This document shows positions 5,028-5,321 of a stretch of 5,321 nt of DNA, piece by piece. The DNA comes from Fibrobacter sp. (GTDB taxonomy: Bacteria; Fibrobacterota; Fibrobacteria; Fibrobacterales; Fibrobacteraceae): assembly GCA_012515825.1 (NCBI GenBank), contig JAAYXQ010000214.1, positions 1 to 5,321 of the forward strand. The letters run 5' to 3'. A model generated the notes under the pieces. The model was not told the origin of the DNA. It worked only from the letters and a program-made list of their open reading frames with translations, and made no database searches. Position 1 is the first letter of the stretch. Each line of letters opens with the position of its first letter. The position numbers were made by a program, and so were the translations under genes.

Positions 5028-5321
5028 ATGGAAAGGACTCCATCTTTTATTGCGATCGACTTGAAATCATTCTTTGCTTCCGTAGAATGTGTCAAAAGAA
5101 AATTCGATCCTTTAACCACAAATTTAGTCGTTGCCGATTCTAGTCGTACAGAAAAAACAATTTGCTTGGCTGTATCTCCTACCTTAAAAAAATATGGTAT
5201 TCCTGGACGAGCCAGGCTCTTTGAAGTAGTGCAAAAAGTGAAAGAGGTAAATCAAGAACGCTTGCGACATACAAAGAATCGTGTTTTCACAGGGAGCTCT
5301 TTTAACGCGATCGAATTAGAA
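5028..5321 (+). CDS. Y-family DNA polymerase (UmuC-like), N-terminal fragment running off the window
   Basis: The first 98 codons are present and open to the right edge. The motif FIAIDLKSFFASVE (residues 7-20) is the Y-family palm motif, with D11 as the first metal-binding aspartate and FF in the steric-gate region. Further on come DPLTTNLVVAD and SRTEKTICLAVSP, then KKYGIPGRARLFEVV, the conserved finger region of the UmuC/UvrX-like branch. These polymerases copy past damaged bases and usually bind the sliding clamp through a C-terminal motif that is outside the window. The ATG at 5028 has no visible Shine-Dalgarno sequence, and no other start fits. The 37-nt gap before it is very AT-rich and contains the palindrome TAAATATTTA (5004-5013). 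No clear LexA box and no umuD-like gene is seen upstream. Whether it belongs to the preceding operon is unclear. Confidence 0.92.
   Translation, partial: MERTPSFIAIDLKSFFASVECVKRKFDPLTTNLVVADSSRTEKTICLAVSPTLKKYGIPGRARLFEVVQKVKEVNQERLRHTKNRVFTGSSFNAIELE

Overview
The window looks like chromosomal DNA from a Gram-negative, fairly AT-rich bacterium. Housekeeping genes (RNase G/E, DNA sliding clamp) sit beside a membrane-anchored M23 peptidase and a predicted outer-membrane barrel protein. The protein flavour resembles Fibrobacterota: a clamp ending MPLRLVDE, a short TtcA-like PP-loop protein, and an RNase G-type protein with a basic N-terminus. This placement is an impression and has not been searched. 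No rRNA, tRNA, CRISPR array, insertion sequence or phage gene is visible.

Left part (1-2282) is all minus strand. At the edge is the first 37 codons of an RNase G/E gene. It is preceded, in its own transcription sense, by a short non-coding stretch (113-238) with an 18-bp palindrome and a possible promoter. Further in is a tight three-gene unit transcribed right to left: a 94-aa helical protein, a 272-aa membrane-anchored M23 peptidase-like protein (GTG start, 14-nt overlap), and a 316-aa HAD-superfamily phosphatase (3 nt after the peptidase stop).

Middle part (2283-3726) holds a short divergent promoter region. A 49-aa basic single-pass membrane protein follows it, and then dnaN, the sliding clamp, 28 nt later. 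A strong UUCG-loop terminator closes dnaN. A promoter-like sequence appears to overlap that terminator and could start the next gene.

Right part (3727-5321) is plus strand: a compact TtcA-family PP-loop/Fe-S protein (tRNA thiolation type), a small secreted probable outer-membrane barrel protein of unknown function with low GC, and the first 98 codons of a Y-family (UmuC-like) translesion DNA polymerase. The sliding clamp and the Y-family polymerase are functional partners in general, but a terminator and two unrelated genes separate them here.

Nothing in the window clearly amounts to a new multi-gene system. The most notable points are the unlisted 49-aa membrane protein in front of dnaN, the M23 protein with serine in place of a catalytic histidine, the tightly coupled helical protein/M23/HAD unit, and the nested terminator-promoter between dnaN and the TtcA-like gene.
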